DNA from: Bacteroidales bacterium
Lineage (GTDB): Bacteria > Bacteroidota > Bacteroidia > Bacteroidales > UBA932
NCBI GenBank assembly: GCA_017443465.1
Contig: JAFRXO010000032.1
Location: 186,001-250,000 of the forward strand
Length of the DNA stretch: 64,000 nt
Reading direction: 5' to 3'
Shown here in pieces: positions 42,966 through 53,373 of this stretch (position 1 is its first letter; every line of letters begins with the position of its first letter). Made by a program: the position numbers and the translations under genes. The notes under the pieces were generated by a model. The model was not told the DNA's origin, did not search any database, and worked only from the letters and a program-made list of their open reading frames with translations.

Positions 42966-45900
42966 ATGGTAAGGATTGAATTCCAATCGCTTCTTGACAA
43001 CAGGATCCTGGTGCTTGACGGCGCCATGGGGACCATGATTCAGCGCTATTGTCCTGGATGTGAGAACTCTGAACTGCTAAATATAGAACATCCGGAGATA
43101 ATTTCCCGGATTCATTCCGAGTACATTGAAGCCGGAGCAGATATTATCGAATGCAATTCCTTCAGCGCCAGCAGGATCTCACAGGCGGCACATGGACTTG
43201 GCGAAAAAGCCGGATCCATGGCTTTCGAAGCGGCGAGGATAGCACGCGAAGCGGCCGATAAGGCCGGACGCAGGGTTTTCGTCGCCGGAAGCATGGGCCC
43301 GACCAACAAGTCCCTTACCCTTGCACAGGATGCCGACAATCCGTCTTTCCGCGAGTATTCGTTTGACGAAATGGCCGATTCATATGCAGGACAGATCCGG
43401 GCGCTGATAGACGGTGGAGTGGATATGATCGTGGTCGAGACCTGTTTCGATGCGCTGAACTGCAAGGCCGCCCTGTATGCCGCATCACTTCTCCGTGAAG
43501 AATACCTGAGAAAAGGGAAATACCCGGAAAGATTTGGGAATGAGCCTATTCCTGCAATAGTCTCCGTCTCAGTGTCAGACCGGAGCGGAAGGACACTTAC
43601 CGGACAGACCCTGGAGGCATTCTACACCTCCGTAAGGCACTATCCCCTGCTGGCTTTCGGACTCAACTGCTCTCTCGGAGCAGCGGCGATGTCTTCGTTG
43701 ATTGAAGATGTCTCGCGTTTCAGCGATTTGCCTCTCATATGTTTCCCGAATGCCGGCATGCCCAATGAGATGGGAGCATATGACCAGACTCCGGATCAGT
43801 TTGCCTCCGAGGTGCGTGGCCTGGCACAGCGGGGACTGCTGAATATAGCAGGCGGCTGCTGCGGCACGACTCCTTCGCATATCGCGAAGCTGGCAGAGGC
43901 GATCAAGGATCTCCCTCAGAGGAACTCATTCGGTTCACCTTCTACCGGAGAATTGGTCGCAAGCGGGCTGGAAACTGTACATATAGACCTGGAAACCAGG
44001 AACTTCACCAATATCGGAGAACGTACGAACGTAGCTGGTTCGCGTAAGTTCGCAAAGCTGATTTCCGCAGGTGATTATGAAACTGCGCTGAAGGTAGCCG
44101 CTGACCAGATCGAAAATGGAGCCCTGGTTATTGACATCAATATGGATGATGCAATGCTGGAACCCGGGAAGGAGATGGAAACATTCGTACGATATGTCCA
44201 GAATGATCCTTCCGTGGCAAAGGCTGCTCTGATGATAGATTCTTCCCGCTGGGATGCCATTCTGGCCGGCCTGAAGAATTCCCAGGGAAGATGCATAGTT
44301 AATTCCATCAGCCTGAAAGACGGGGAATCCGAGTTCCTGAAGAAAGCGGCTGAAATCCACAGGCTCGGGGCTGCGATGGTGGTTATGGCCTTCGATGAGA
44401 ATGGACAGGCAACGACATTCTCCCGAAAAACTGAAATATGTGCCCGTGCATATGGATTGCTTACCGGTATAGGCATAGCGCCTCAGGATATCATATTCGA
44501 CTGCAATGTGTTGTCTGTGGGCACCGGAATAGCAGAACATGCCGCATATGCAGTGGATTTCATTGAGTCGGTCCGCTGGATAAAGTCAAATCTCCCCGGA
44601 GCTAAGACCTCTGGAGGTGTTTCCAACCTCTCATTCGCATTCAGGGGTAACAATAAGGTCCGGCAGGCAATGCATTCCGCATTCCTTTACCATGCCATCG
44701 AAGCCGGACTGGACATGGCGATAGTCAATCCAGGTATGCTCCAGGTCTATGATGAGATTGAACCGTCCCTGCTGGCCTGCGTCGAGGATGTTATCCTGAA
44801 CAAGGATCCGGGGGCTACTGACCGGCTTATAGCCAAGGCCCAGGAGATTTCTGCCGTTGCAGATGCACCGTCTTCCCCGGATAACGCGCAGGGACTTCCC
44901 CGCCCTGGGCATATGGATTCTGACCAGAGCCTCCGGGATGCACTTGTAAGAGGTGATATGTCATCTGTGGCGGAAGATGCTCTCAGGAGCCTTGAAATCC
45001 ACGGCAGGGCCGTAGATGTGATTGAGGGGCCGCTGTTGGACGGCATGCGACAGGTGGGTGAGCTGTTCGGAAACGGAAAGATGTTTCTGCCTCAGGTGGT
45101 GAAGTCTGCCAAGGTAATGCGTACCGCCGTTGAAGCCCTGGAACCATATCTCAGGAATGAAGGAACTGAAGGGAATGGCTCCTCCGTGAGACCCAAGGTG
45201 ATCCTTGCGACCGTAAAGGGCGACATCCATGACATAGGCAAGAATATAACAGGTATCGTACTGGGCTGCAATGGTTTTGATGTGATCGATCTCGGGGTGA
45301 TGGTGGAGAAGGAAACGATCCTGGACACTGCCGTTGCCCAAGGTGCCGACATTATCGCTGTCAGCGGGCTTATCACTCCTTCCCTTTACCAGATGAAAGA
45401 ACTTTGCCGCGAGATGCGTTCCAGAGGAATGGACACACCCCTGTTCGTAGGCGGGGCTACGACTTCGGCTCTTCACACCGCCGTCAAGCTGGCTCCGTTA
45501 TATGATCACGTTTTTTACGGGGCTGATGCATCCCAGGGAGCCGTTAATGCCAAGCGTTGTATCATTGACCGGGAAGCATTTGAGGCGGAAGAGCATGCCA
45601 GGCAGGCTCAGTTAAGGGAACTCTATTTCCGCGGGGAAAATACCCGTTTTGCTGCCTCGGATGGGCCACAGAAACCTGCGCGGGATGTAGCCAGGGAGGA
45701 TTTCCTCCGGAGAGAAGAATGCACACTGGAAAACATCCCGACCCGGGAGATTCCTGTCAATGAACTGATTCCCTATTTTGACTGGAAGATGTTCCTTCTG
45801 ACCTGGGGACTGAAAGACAGTTCATCTCCTGTAGCCCGCAAGACTGTCTCTGACGGGCGTGATGCCCTTTCACGTCTTGCCGGAGAGCTCTCGGTTCGCA

Positions 45901-46517
45901 TTTCAGCCCGTTTCAGCGATGCATGTTCTGATGGTAGCGGAATTGTCTTTGACGGAATCAGGCTCCCGATGCTTCGTCAGGAAGAAGACAAGTTCATGTC
46001 CCTGTGTGATTTCGTGCCTCAGGAAGACATGGGCTTCTCCTCCCCATTCGGCATGTTCGCCATAAGCGTGAAACAATCTTCCCCACATCCGGAAGGCTGC
46101 ACATGTCCCAGCTGCCGCCCGGCTGACTACGAATCCATGATGGACCGCTCGGTCAGGGTCTGCCTGGCCGAAGCAGCTTCATCTTGGCTGGACAAGTGGA
46201 TAAGCGACCGCCTGGACCGCAGCGACTTAAAGATATGCAAGCCTGCAGCCGGATATGCCTCATGCCCGGACCATACCCTTAAACGGGACATACTCTCCCT
46301 GCTTCCGCAGGGTGAAAAGCTTGGCATATCCTTTACTGAAAGTTATGCAATGATTCCGGATGCTTCCATATGCGGTTTCATCTTCATTCACAGGAATGCA
46401 TCCTATCCGGAAATCAGACATATAAGCAATTCACAATATGACAGTTACTCGAAGGAACGCGGCTTCTCATCCCAAGATGCCGTACGGTTCCTCGGGAACC
46501 TTGTCCAAAACCGATGA
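42966..46517 (+). CDS. metH: Cobalamin-dependent methionine synthase MetH
   Basis: 1183 residues; the ATG at 42966 is chosen rather than the GTG at 42957. Domains in order: homocysteine-binding (LDGAMGTMIQ; zinc Cys in GGCCGTTP near 300), methyltetrahydrofolate (FTNIGERTNVAGS, about 340), cobalamin (GDIHDIGKNI, cobalt-ligating His755) and the reactivation domain with AdoMet (TREIPVNELIPYFDW, from about 925). It methylates homocysteine using 5-methyl-THF. A -7 box is 22 bases upstream; an aldo/keto reductase and metF follow. No cobalamin riboswitch is seen in the short leader. Confidence 0.97.
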   Translation: MVRIEFQSLLDNRILVLDGAMGTMIQRYCPGCENSELLNIEHPEIISRIHSEYIEAGADIIECNSFSASRISQAAHGLGEKAGSMAFEAARIAREAADKAGRRVFVAGSMGPTNKSLTLAQDADNPSFREYSFDEMADSYAGQIRALIDGGVDMIVVETCFDALNCKAALYAASLLREEYLRKGKYPERFGNEPIPAIVSVSVSDRSGRTLTGQTLEAFYTSVRHYPLLAFGLNCSLGAAAMSSLIEDVSRFSDLPLICFPNAGMPNEMGAYDQTPDQFASEVRGLAQRGLLNIAGGCCGTTPSHIAKLAEAIKDLPQRNSFGSPSTGELVASGLETVHIDLETRNFTNIGERTNVAGSRKFAKLISAGDYETALKVAADQIENGALVIDINMDDAMLEPGKEMETFVRYVQNDPSVAKAALMIDSSRWDAILAGLKNSQGRCIVNSISLKDGESEFLKKAAEIHRLGAAMVVMAFDENGQATTFSRKTEICARAYGLLTGIGIAPQDIIFDCNVLSVGTGIAEHAAYAVDFIESVRWIKSNLPGAKTSGGVSNLSFAFRGNNKVRQAMHSAFLYHAIEAGLDMAIVNPGMLQVYDEIEPSLLACVEDVILNKDPGATDRLIAKAQEISAVADAPSSPDNAQGLPRPGHMDSDQSLRDALVRGDMSSVAEDALRSLEIHGRAVDVIEGPLLDGMRQVGELFGNGKMFLPQVVKSAKVMRTAVEALEPYLRNEGTEGNGSSVRPKVILATVKGDIHDIGKNITGIVLGCNGFDVIDLGVMVEKETILDTAVAQGADIIAVSGLITPSLYQMKELCREMRSRGMDTPLFVGGATTSALHTAVKLAPLYDHVFYGADASQGAVNAKRCIIDREAFEAEEHARQAQLRELYFRGENTRFAASDGPQKPARDVAREDFLRREECTLENIPTREIPVNELIPYFDWKMFLLTWGLKDSSSPVARKTVSDGRDALSRLAGELSVRISARFSDACSDGSGIVFDGIRLPMLRQEEDKFMSLCDFVPQEDMGFSSPFGMFAISVKQSSPHPEGCTCPSCRPADYESMMDRSVRVCLAEAASSWLDKWISDRLDRSDLKICKPAAGYASCPDHTLKRDILSLLPQGEKLGISFTESYAMIPDASICGFIFIHRNASYPEIRHISNSQYDSYSKERGFSSQDAVRFLGNLVQNR

Positions 46518-46521
46518 TAAT

Positions 46522-47457
46522 ATGGAGAACTACAGGCTCACAGCCCCCCGTTATGAAATGATGAAATACCGCCGGTGCGGAAAAAGCGGTCTTCTCCTTT
46601 CCGAGATCGCGCTTGGATTCTGGCAGAATTTCGGCGCCGATGCAGATTATGAAGAGTGCCGGAAGATAGTGGAATATGCCTTCGACCATGGGGTGACCTA
46701 TTTCGACCTGGCCAACAACTACGGACCTCCGTGCGGAGCGGCTGAAGAAATGTTCGGCCGGATATGGCACGGGTCTCTGGAAAGCCATAGGGATGAAATC
46801 ATCATAGCGTCAAAGGCTGGCCATCATATGTGGCCGGGACCATATGGGGAATGGGGATCCCGCAAAAACCTGATTGCGTCTGTCGACCAGAGCCTGAGGC
46901 GGATGAAACTGGATTACGTCGACATATTCTATTCACATCGTCCCGACCCGGTTACACCGCTTGAAGAAACCATGCAGGCACTTGTAGATATAGTCCGTTC
47001 AGGTAAAGCTCTTTACGCCGGAATATCTAAATATCCGGTTGATATGGCGGAGAAAGCATATGCCTATCTTAGGGCGCATGATGTACCCGCCCTTGTGTAC
47101 CAGGGAAGATATAACCTGATAGACCGCGGCGTCGAGAACGGGGTGCTTGAACAGGCCGCTGCGGAAGGTGCTGGCTTCGTCGCGTTCTCCCCTCTCCATC
47201 AGGGCCTCCTGACAGGTAAATACCTGAACGGGATCCCGGCGGATGCCAGGATGCGGAAGGGAGATTCCCTCAAATTGGAGATCCTGACTGAGGAACTCCT
47301 CTCTGACCTGCGGAAGTGGCATGAAGAGGCTCTTGCCGAAGGAATCTCAGACGTACAGTATGCCCTGCGGTGGATCCTCAGAAGGCCGGAAGTTACATCA
47401 GTGATAGTCGGCGCGCGCAACCTGGAGCAGTTCAAATCATCATTAAGTGCCCTCTGA
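46522..47457 (+). CDS. Aldo/keto reductase
   Basis: 311 residues from the ATG at 46522, 4 bases after the metH stop; an upstream ATG at 46438 would overlap metH. The AKR tetrad is visible: FDLANNYGPP (Asp, Tyr), IIIASKAGHH (Lys), and DIFYSHRPDP (His). It matches the glyceraldehyde-3-phosphate/methylglyoxal reductase group (YghZ type). It lies between metH and metF and is probably co-transcribed, though no direct link to methionine synthesis is known. Confidence 0.88.
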   Translation: MENYRLTAPRYEMMKYRRCGKSGLLLSEIALGFWQNFGADADYEECRKIVEYAFDHGVTYFDLANNYGPPCGAAEEMFGRIWHGSLESHRDEIIIASKAGHHMWPGPYGEWGSRKNLIASVDQSLRRMKLDYVDIFYSHRPDPVTPLEETMQALVDIVRSGKALYAGISKYPVDMAEKAYAYLRAHDVPALVYQGRYNLIDRGVENGVLEQAAAEGAGFVAFSPLHQGLLTGKYLNGIPADARMRKGDSLKLEILTEELLSDLRKWHEEALAEGISDVQYALRWILRRPEVTSVIVGARNLEQFKSSLSAL

Positions 47458-47477
47458 CAGGAAAAAGAATCAGTATT

Positions 47478-48392
47478 ATGCATATATCAGAAATACTTAC
47501 ATCCGGCGGGCCGGCGTTCCCGTCAATTGAGATCGTCCCCCCGAAACACGGGATAAGCAAGTCAGAGCTTATTGAAAGCATCAGGCCATTCATGGAATTC
47601 TCTCCGAAGTACGTGAATGTCACTTGCCATCGTGATGAACTGGAGTTCAGGCAGGAAGCCGACGGAAGCTACTCCAGGCATATGGTCAGGAGCCGTGTAA
47701 GTCCGGTCGCGGTGTGCGCCGCTGTTATGAATCATTTTGATATAGAAGTGGTTCCGCATGTAATTTGTGCAGGCGCCTCTGTGGACAGGATCGAGAGTGA
47801 ACTGAAGGATTTCGCCTTCATGGGAGTAGAAAACCTTATGGCTCTCCGCGGCGATCCCCAGGCCGGAGAAAAGCGGTTCGTCCCGGAAAAGGACGGATAT
47901 GCCCATGCGGATGAACTGGTAGCTGCCATCAAAGGTCTGGACGCCGGATTCTGTGTAGGGGTCGGAGCCTATCCTGAAAAGCATTTCGAGGCTGCGAACC
48001 TGGAGGAAGACATAGCCAATCTGAAGCGTAAAGTCGACGCAGGGGCGGATTACATCATTACACAGATGTTTTTCGACAATTCTAAATTCTTCAATTTCGT
48101 CAGACTGTGCCGTGAAGCTGGGATCACTGTCCCCATTGTCCCGGGAATCAAGCCGCTGACTTCCACTCGCCATCTGGAACTTCTTCCACAGGCGTTCTCT
48201 ATCGATATTCCCCAGGAACTCTCCTCGCAGGTTCGTGCCGCCGGTGACGACCGGCAGGCTGTGTCACGTATAGGAACAGACTGGTGCATAGCCCAGTGCA
48301 GGGAGTTGATCTCAAGTGGGGCCCCTGCTGTCCATTTCTTTACGATGGGGAAAGCGGAGAATGTCGTGAGGGTGATAAAAAATGTTTTTTAA
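47478..48392 (+). CDS. metF: Methylenetetrahydrofolate reductase MetF
   Basis: 304 residues from the ATG at 47478, 20 bases after the aldo/keto reductase. It has the MTHFR barrel: PSIEIVPPKHG near the N-terminus, NVTCHRDE, LALRGDPQ-like NLMALRGDPQAG and a FDNSKFFNF segment. It makes the 5-methyl-THF that MetH uses, so the three-gene unit supplies methionine. Confidence 0.93.
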   Translation: MHISEILTSGGPAFPSIEIVPPKHGISKSELIESIRPFMEFSPKYVNVTCHRDELEFRQEADGSYSRHMVRSRVSPVAVCAAVMNHFDIEVVPHVICAGASVDRIESELKDFAFMGVENLMALRGDPQAGEKRFVPEKDGYAHADELVAAIKGLDAGFCVGVGAYPEKHFEAANLEEDIANLKRKVDAGADYIITQMFFDNSKFFNFVRLCREAGITVPIVPGIKPLTSTRHLELLPQAFSIDIPQELSSQVRAAGDDRQAVSRIGTDWCIAQCRELISSGAPAVHFFTMGKAENVVRVIKNVF

Positions 48393-48401
48393 AAGTTAAT
48401 C

Positions 48402-48417
48402 TTCTCATATATGAGAA
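48402..48417. promoter_or_regulatory. 16-bp perfect palindrome upstream of the V-ATPase operon
   Basis: TTCTCATATATGAGAA is its own reverse complement. It lies 10 bases past the metF stop and 42 bases before the ntpE start. AT-rich and without a T run, it suits an operator better than a terminator. The expected -7 region downstream reads TATATTCG, one base off consensus. Confidence 0.45.
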
Positions 48418-48459
48418 ATATTTATTATATTCGGGGAAATCGCATAATTATATAGCCAT

Positions 48460-49071
48460 ATGCAAGATAAATTACAGGAATTGACCGACAAGCTTTTCAA
48501 GGAAGGACTGTCAAAAGGAAAGGAAGAAGGAGAGGCTCTCCTTGCCGATGCGAAACGCCAGGCCGGAGAAATCGTGGCAGCTGCCAAGGCCAAGGCGGAG
48601 GAAATCGTTTCCGAAGCCCAGAGGCAGGCAGAAGACACCAAACGGAAGGCAGAGAGCGACATCCGCATGGCTGCTGATGAAAGCCTCCAGACCGTCCGTT
48701 CTACCATCTGTGACGCCCTTGTCGCCAAAATGTCCGCCCTGCAGGTGGACGAGGCCCTTTCTTCGGAAGAATTTGTCAAGGGGCTGATTAAGGCCGTTGC
48801 ATCCAATTTCAGTGCAGAAGATTCCAGGGACCTTGAGATGGTCCTTCCCGAGTCTTTGCAGAAAGGGCTGGAGCCATTCGTGAAGAATGAACTCGCCGGC
48901 ATGCTCGGAAAAGGGATCGACGTCTCCTTCTCCAGGAAGATCGGCGGAGGCATGCAGATCGGACCAAAGGACGGAGGTTACTATATCAGTCTGACCGACG
49001 GCACGTTCAAAGACTTGATTTCCAGCTATCTGCGTCCTGTTACCAAGAAAATCCTCTTCGATCAGCAATAG
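48460..49071 (+). CDS. ntpE: V-type ATPase subunit E
   Basis: 203 residues, a long coiled coil (about 1-75, rich in Ala, Glu, Lys) and a C-terminal globular domain (FSRKIGGGMQIGPKDGGYY), as in the peripheral stalk subunit E. First gene of the V-ATPase operon. Start in a CATATG. Confidence 0.92.
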   Translation: MQDKLQELTDKLFKEGLSKGKEEGEALLADAKRQAGEIVAAAKAKAEEIVSEAQRQAEDTKRKAESDIRMAADESLQTVRSTICDALVAKMSALQVDEALSSEEFVKGLIKAVASNFSAEDSRDLEMVLPESLQKGLEPFVKNELAGMLGKGIDVSFSRKIGGGMQIGPKDGGYYISLTDGTFKDLISSYLRPVTKKILFDQQ

Positions 49072-49076
49072 TCCTG

Positions 49077-49670
49077 ATGAACAATTACGAGTACATCATA
49101 GCCTCGCTGCCTGTCCTGGATAAGGATATGCATGCAGGAGCTTTGGATCCCGAGGGCTTGACCCAATGGATACGGAGCCAGTGCTCAGCCCAGGACAATG
49201 CCCTCATCGACAAGCTTCTTTCCGGCTTTGAAGGAAGCGGTCTGGACGAGGAATTCTATTCAGATGCGTCCAGAAGCGGCAACTCATATGTCCGGGACTG
49301 GTTTGCATATGACCTGACGATGCGCAATGCCAAGGTGCGGTGGCTTAACAAGCGCCTTGGGCGGCCGGCATCGATGGATACCCTACCTGAGCCGGAGCCT
49401 GACGCGGCCGTAGTCTCGAAGATAGACTCCGCCCTCGGGATTGAAGGTATCCTGGAGAGAGAAAGAGCCCTGGATGACCTTCTTTGGACGAAGTCTGCGG
49501 AGTTGGTTACATATGATTATTTCGATATCAATGTAGTCCTTTCCTTCCTGACCAGGCTTAACATCGTCAACCGGTGGATTGCCCTTGATGAAGAAAGCGG
49601 ACGGGAGATGTTCCGCAAGCTGGTAAAGGAGGTCCGCGGCACTTTCGGCGAAGTACATTACGAAGGATGA
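49077..49670 (+). CDS. DUF2764 family protein of the V-ATPase operon
   Basis: 197 residues, helical, soluble. It matches DUF2764, found between subunits E and A in Bacteroidota, Chlamydiae and spirochaete V-ATPase operons. It may stand in for subunit C, which has no gene here. 5 bases after ntpE. Confidence 0.82.
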   Translation: MNNYEYIIASLPVLDKDMHAGALDPEGLTQWIRSQCSAQDNALIDKLLSGFEGSGLDEEFYSDASRSGNSYVRDWFAYDLTMRNAKVRWLNKRLGRPASMDTLPEPEPDAAVVSKIDSALGIEGILERERALDDLLWTKSAELVTYDYFDINVVLSFLTRLNIVNRWIALDEESGREMFRKLVKEVRGTFGEVHYEG

Positions 49671-49695
49671 TAAAGACAAAATATATAAGAACCAT

Positions 49696-51450
49696 ATGAA
49701 AACAACCGGAAAGGTTATCGGAATCGTCTCTAACCTGGTAACGGTCCAGGTGGACGGCCCGGTGTCCGAGAATGAAATCTGTTACATCGATCTTGACGGC
49801 ACCGACCTCATGTCGGAGGTTATCAAGGTCAACGGCGACAAAGCCTCCGTGCAGGTCTATGAAAGCACTCGCGGACTCAAGAACGGTGCTAAAGTGGAGT
49901 TCGCCGGCAGGATGCTGGAGATTACCCTTGGCCCCGGCCTGCTTTCCAGTGTCTATGACGGTCTGCAGAACAATCTGGCCACTATGGACGGGGTCTTTCT
50001 CCGCAGGGGCGAATACACCCAGGCCCTGGATCCCGAGAAACTGTGGGACTTCACTCCCCTGGCTTCCGCAGGAGACAAGGTCATCGCCGCCGACTGGCTA
50101 GGTGAGGTCAAAGAGGCCTGGCTGACCCACAAGATCATGGTCCCGTTCAGCTTTAAGGGGGAATTCACAGTCAAGTCAGTTGTCCCGGAAGGCCAGTACA
50201 CTATCGGCCAGGCAATAGCTGTCCTTACTGATGAAGAGGGACAGGACGTCGAGGTTACAATGACCCAGAAATGGCCCGTGAAGATGGCTATCCGCAATTA
50301 CAGGGAGAAACCCCGTCCGGACAAAGTCATGGAGACCGGAGTCAGGTGTATCGACACCCTTAATCCTATCGCGGAAGGCGGCACCGGATTCATCCCCGGA
50401 CCTTTCGGCTGCGGAAAGACAGTGCTCCAGCATGCCATCGCACGTCAGGCTGATGCCGATGTGATCGTGATGGCAGCCTGCGGAGAACGTGCGAACGAGG
50501 TCGTTGAAATCTTCACCGAGTTTCCCGAACTGATCGACCCGCACACCGGCAGGTACCTGATGGAGCGTACGACTATAGTCTGTAACACCTCAAACATGCC
50601 TGTCGCAGCCCGAGAGGCGTCCGTCTACACCGCAATGACCATATGCGAGTACTACCGGTCGATGGGACTTAAGTGCCTCCTTCTTGCAGATTCCACTTCC
50701 CGCTGGGCACAGGCTCTCCGCGAGATGTCCAACCGTATGGAAGAGCTTCCGGGTGCCGATGCTTTCCCGGTTGACCTTTCATCTATCATCTCCAGTTTCT
50801 ATGCACGTGCCGGAAAGGTAGTCCTTAACAATGGCAGCACCGGAGCCATCACATTCATCGGGACGGTCTCCCCTGCCGGCGGAAACCTGAAGGAACCCGT
50901 CACAGAATCTACCAAGAAGGCCGCAAGGTGCTTCTATGCATTGGAGCAGAACAGGGCTGACCAGAAACGATATCCGGCCGTGAGCCCGATGGACTCATAT
51001 TCCAAATATCTGGAATATCCCGAAATCCAGGAATGGCTTGAGGAGAATGTGGAAAAAGGCTGGGTGGAGAAAGTCAGTTCCTTCAAGAGGATGATCCGCC
51101 AGGGCAAGGAAGCCAGTGACCAGATCAACATCCTGGGTGATGACGGCGTCCCCGTTTCTTACCATGAGACTTTCTGGAAAGCTGAACTGCTTGACTTTAC
51201 TTTCCTGCAGCAGGACGGATTCGATGCGATCGATGCGCTCTGCCCGTGGGAGAGACAGAGATACATGATGGACCTGGTCCTTGACATATGCGCCCGTAAG
51301 TTCGATTTCGAGGACTATGAGAAGTGCAGGAACTGGTTCAAGGAGCTTATCAACCTTATCCGCCAGATGAACTATCTGCCGTTCAAGGAAGCGGAGTTCG
51401 AAAAATTCCATGGTCAACTAGAAAACATCCTCGAGCAAAATGGCAAATAG
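49696..51450 (+). CDS. ntpA: V-type ATPase catalytic subunit A
   Basis: 584 residues. Walker A GPFGCGKT at 235-242, a catalytic Glu in ACGERANEVVE, and the A-specific inserted region. It hydrolyses or makes ATP in the soluble head. Its last 11 bases overlap the ntpB start. Start in a CATATG. Confidence 0.98.
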   Translation: MKTTGKVIGIVSNLVTVQVDGPVSENEICYIDLDGTDLMSEVIKVNGDKASVQVYESTRGLKNGAKVEFAGRMLEITLGPGLLSSVYDGLQNNLATMDGVFLRRGEYTQALDPEKLWDFTPLASAGDKVIAADWLGEVKEAWLTHKIMVPFSFKGEFTVKSVVPEGQYTIGQAIAVLTDEEGQDVEVTMTQKWPVKMAIRNYREKPRPDKVMETGVRCIDTLNPIAEGGTGFIPGPFGCGKTVLQHAIARQADADVIVMAACGERANEVVEIFTEFPELIDPHTGRYLMERTTIVCNTSNMPVAAREASVYTAMTICEYYRSMGLKCLLLADSTSRWAQALREMSNRMEELPGADAFPVDLSSIISSFYARAGKVVLNNGSTGAITFIGTVSPAGGNLKEPVTESTKKAARCFYALEQNRADQKRYPAVSPMDSYSKYLEYPEIQEWLEENVEKGWVEKVSSFKRMIRQGKEASDQINILGDDGVPVSYHETFWKAELLDFTFLQQDGFDAIDALCPWERQRYMMDLVLDICARKFDFEDYEKCRNWFKELINLIRQMNYLPFKEAEFEKFHGQLENILEQNGK

Positions 51451-52762
51451 AGTATATCAGAGAATCTACACGAAACTGGAAGCCATTACCAAGGCAACCG
51501 TTTCCGTCAGGGCGACCGGAGCTTCGAACGACGAACTTGCGGTAGTTGCCGGACGTCTCGCACAGGTAGTGCGGACAAAAGGTGACATAGTCACTTTGCA
51601 GGTTTTTTCCGGAACGGAAGGTATTCCTACCGATGCCGAGGTCATTTTCATGGGAGAGCCGCCCGTAATCAAGGTGGGAGACCAGCTTTCGGGCCGTTTC
51701 TTCAATGCATATGGGAAACCTATCGACGGCGGGCCGGAGCCCGAGGGTGAGGCACGTGAGATCGGAGGCCCTTCCGTCAACCCGTACAAGAGGCGTCAGC
51801 CGTCCCAGCTCATTCCGACCGGTATTGCAGGCATAGACCTCAATAATACAATTGTTTCCGGTCAGAAGATCCCGTTCTTCGCCGACCCGGACCAGCCTTA
51901 TAACCAGGTTATCGCCGACGTTGCCATGAGGGCAGACGTTGACAAGATCATCCTCGGAGGAATGGGACTGTCAAATGACGACTATCTCTTCTTCCGTAAG
52001 TCCTTCGAGTCTGCCGGAGCATTGGACAAGATCATATGCTTCGTCAATACTACCGAGGACCCGACTGTCGAGCGTCTCCTTATTCCGGACACAGCACTTA
52101 CCGCTGCTGAATATTTCGCAGTTGACAAGAATGAAAAGGTACTGGTCCTCCTGACCGACATGACCCTCTATTGTGATGCCCTGTCGATAGTCAGCAACCG
52201 CATGGACCAGATCCCGTCAAAGGATTCCATGCCCGGCTCTCTCTATTCTGATCTTGCGAAGATCTACGAAAAGGCCGTGCAGTTGCCATCGGGAGGTTCT
52301 ATAACCATTATCGCCGTCACTACCCTCAATGACGGGGACATCACTCACGCTATCCCGGACAACACTGGCTATATTACTGAAGGCCAGTTGTTCCTGAGGG
52401 CTGATGCAGATTCCGGAAAGGTAATCATCGATCCGTTCCGTTCGCTCTCCAGGTTGAAACAGAACGTCCAGAACAAGAAGACCCGTGAGGACCATAGCCA
52501 GATAATGAATGCCGGAGTGCGCCTGTACGCGGATGCCCAGAATGCCAAGACAAAGCTTGAGAACGGCTTTGACCTTTCGGATTACGACCACCGGTGCCTC
52601 GCATATGCCAAGGAATATGCGACGAAACTTCTGGCGATTGACGTCAACATCTCTATAGATGAGATGCTTGACACCGCCTGGTCTTTGTTCGCAAAGTATT
52701 TCTCGAAGGCGGAAACCGGTATCAAGCAAGCGCTTATTGATAAATACTGGAAAGGAAACTAG
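51440..52762 (+). CDS. ntpB: V-type ATPase subunit B
   Basis: 440 residues, similar to A but without a working P-loop. PSGGSITIIAVTTLNDGD and the acidic N-terminal barrel are typical. It pairs with A in the head. Overlaps A by 11 bases; ntpD follows by 2. Confidence 0.97.
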   Translation: MANRVYQRIYTKLEAITKATVSVRATGASNDELAVVAGRLAQVVRTKGDIVTLQVFSGTEGIPTDAEVIFMGEPPVIKVGDQLSGRFFNAYGKPIDGGPEPEGEAREIGGPSVNPYKRRQPSQLIPTGIAGIDLNNTIVSGQKIPFFADPDQPYNQVIADVAMRADVDKIILGGMGLSNDDYLFFRKSFESAGALDKIICFVNTTEDPTVERLLIPDTALTAAEYFAVDKNEKVLVLLTDMTLYCDALSIVSNRMDQIPSKDSMPGSLYSDLAKIYEKAVQLPSGGSITIIAVTTLNDGDITHAIPDNTGYITEGQLFLRADADSGKVIIDPFRSLSRLKQNVQNKKTREDHSQIMNAGVRLYADAQNAKTKLENGFDLSDYDHRCLAYAKEYATKLLAIDVNISIDEMLDTAWSLFAKYFSKAETGIKQALIDKYWKGN

Positions 52763-52764
52763 GG

Positions 52765-53373
52765 ATGCCTATCAAGTTCCAATATAACAAGACTTCGCTG
52801 AACGAGATCACCAAGCAGCTCAAAGTCCGTCTCAACGCTCTCCCAACCCTCAAGAACAAGGAGAGCGCCCTGAGGATGGAAGTGGGCCGTGCTAAGGAGC
52901 GTGCAGAGAAGCTGCTCTCCGAACTGGATGCGGCTATGGAAAAATATGATTCCATCTCCGCACTCTGGAACGAGTTCGATCCGGGACTGGTAAGGATTAC
53001 CGGCGTTGACATGGTGACTGTGAAAGTCGCCGGAGTCAAGACCCCGGAACTGCGGGAAGTTTTCTTTGAACTCCAGCCGTTCAATGCCTTCAGCAAACCT
53101 GCCTGGTATGCAGATGGAGTGGAAATCCTCAAAGACCTGTCCCGTCTTGGAATCGAATCGGAAGTAAGCCGCGAGAAAGCGCGTGTCCTGGATTGGCAGC
53201 GTAAGAAGACTACCCAGAAGGTGAACCTTTACGAAAAGGTCCAGATCCCTGGTTACCAGGAAGCTATCAGGAAGATCAAGAGATTCATGGAGGATGAGGA
53301 GAACCTGTCCAAGGCCTCATCCAAGATAGTCAAGAACCGTCATGCAGAGGAGGAGGCTCTGGAAGCGATATGA
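52765..53373 (+). CDS. ntpD: V-type ATPase subunit D
   Basis: 202 residues, mostly two long helices; NEITKQLKVRLNALPTLKNK near the N-terminus is the family mark. It is the central rotor shaft. Overlaps ntpI by 4 bases. Confidence 0.95.
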   Translation: MPIKFQYNKTSLNEITKQLKVRLNALPTLKNKESALRMEVGRAKERAEKLLSELDAAMEKYDSISALWNEFDPGLVRITGVDMVTVKVAGVKTPELREVFFELQPFNAFSKPAWYADGVEILKDLSRLGIESEVSREKARVLDWQRKKTTQKVNLYEKVQIPGYQEAIRKIKRFMEDEENLSKASSKIVKNRHAEEEALEAI

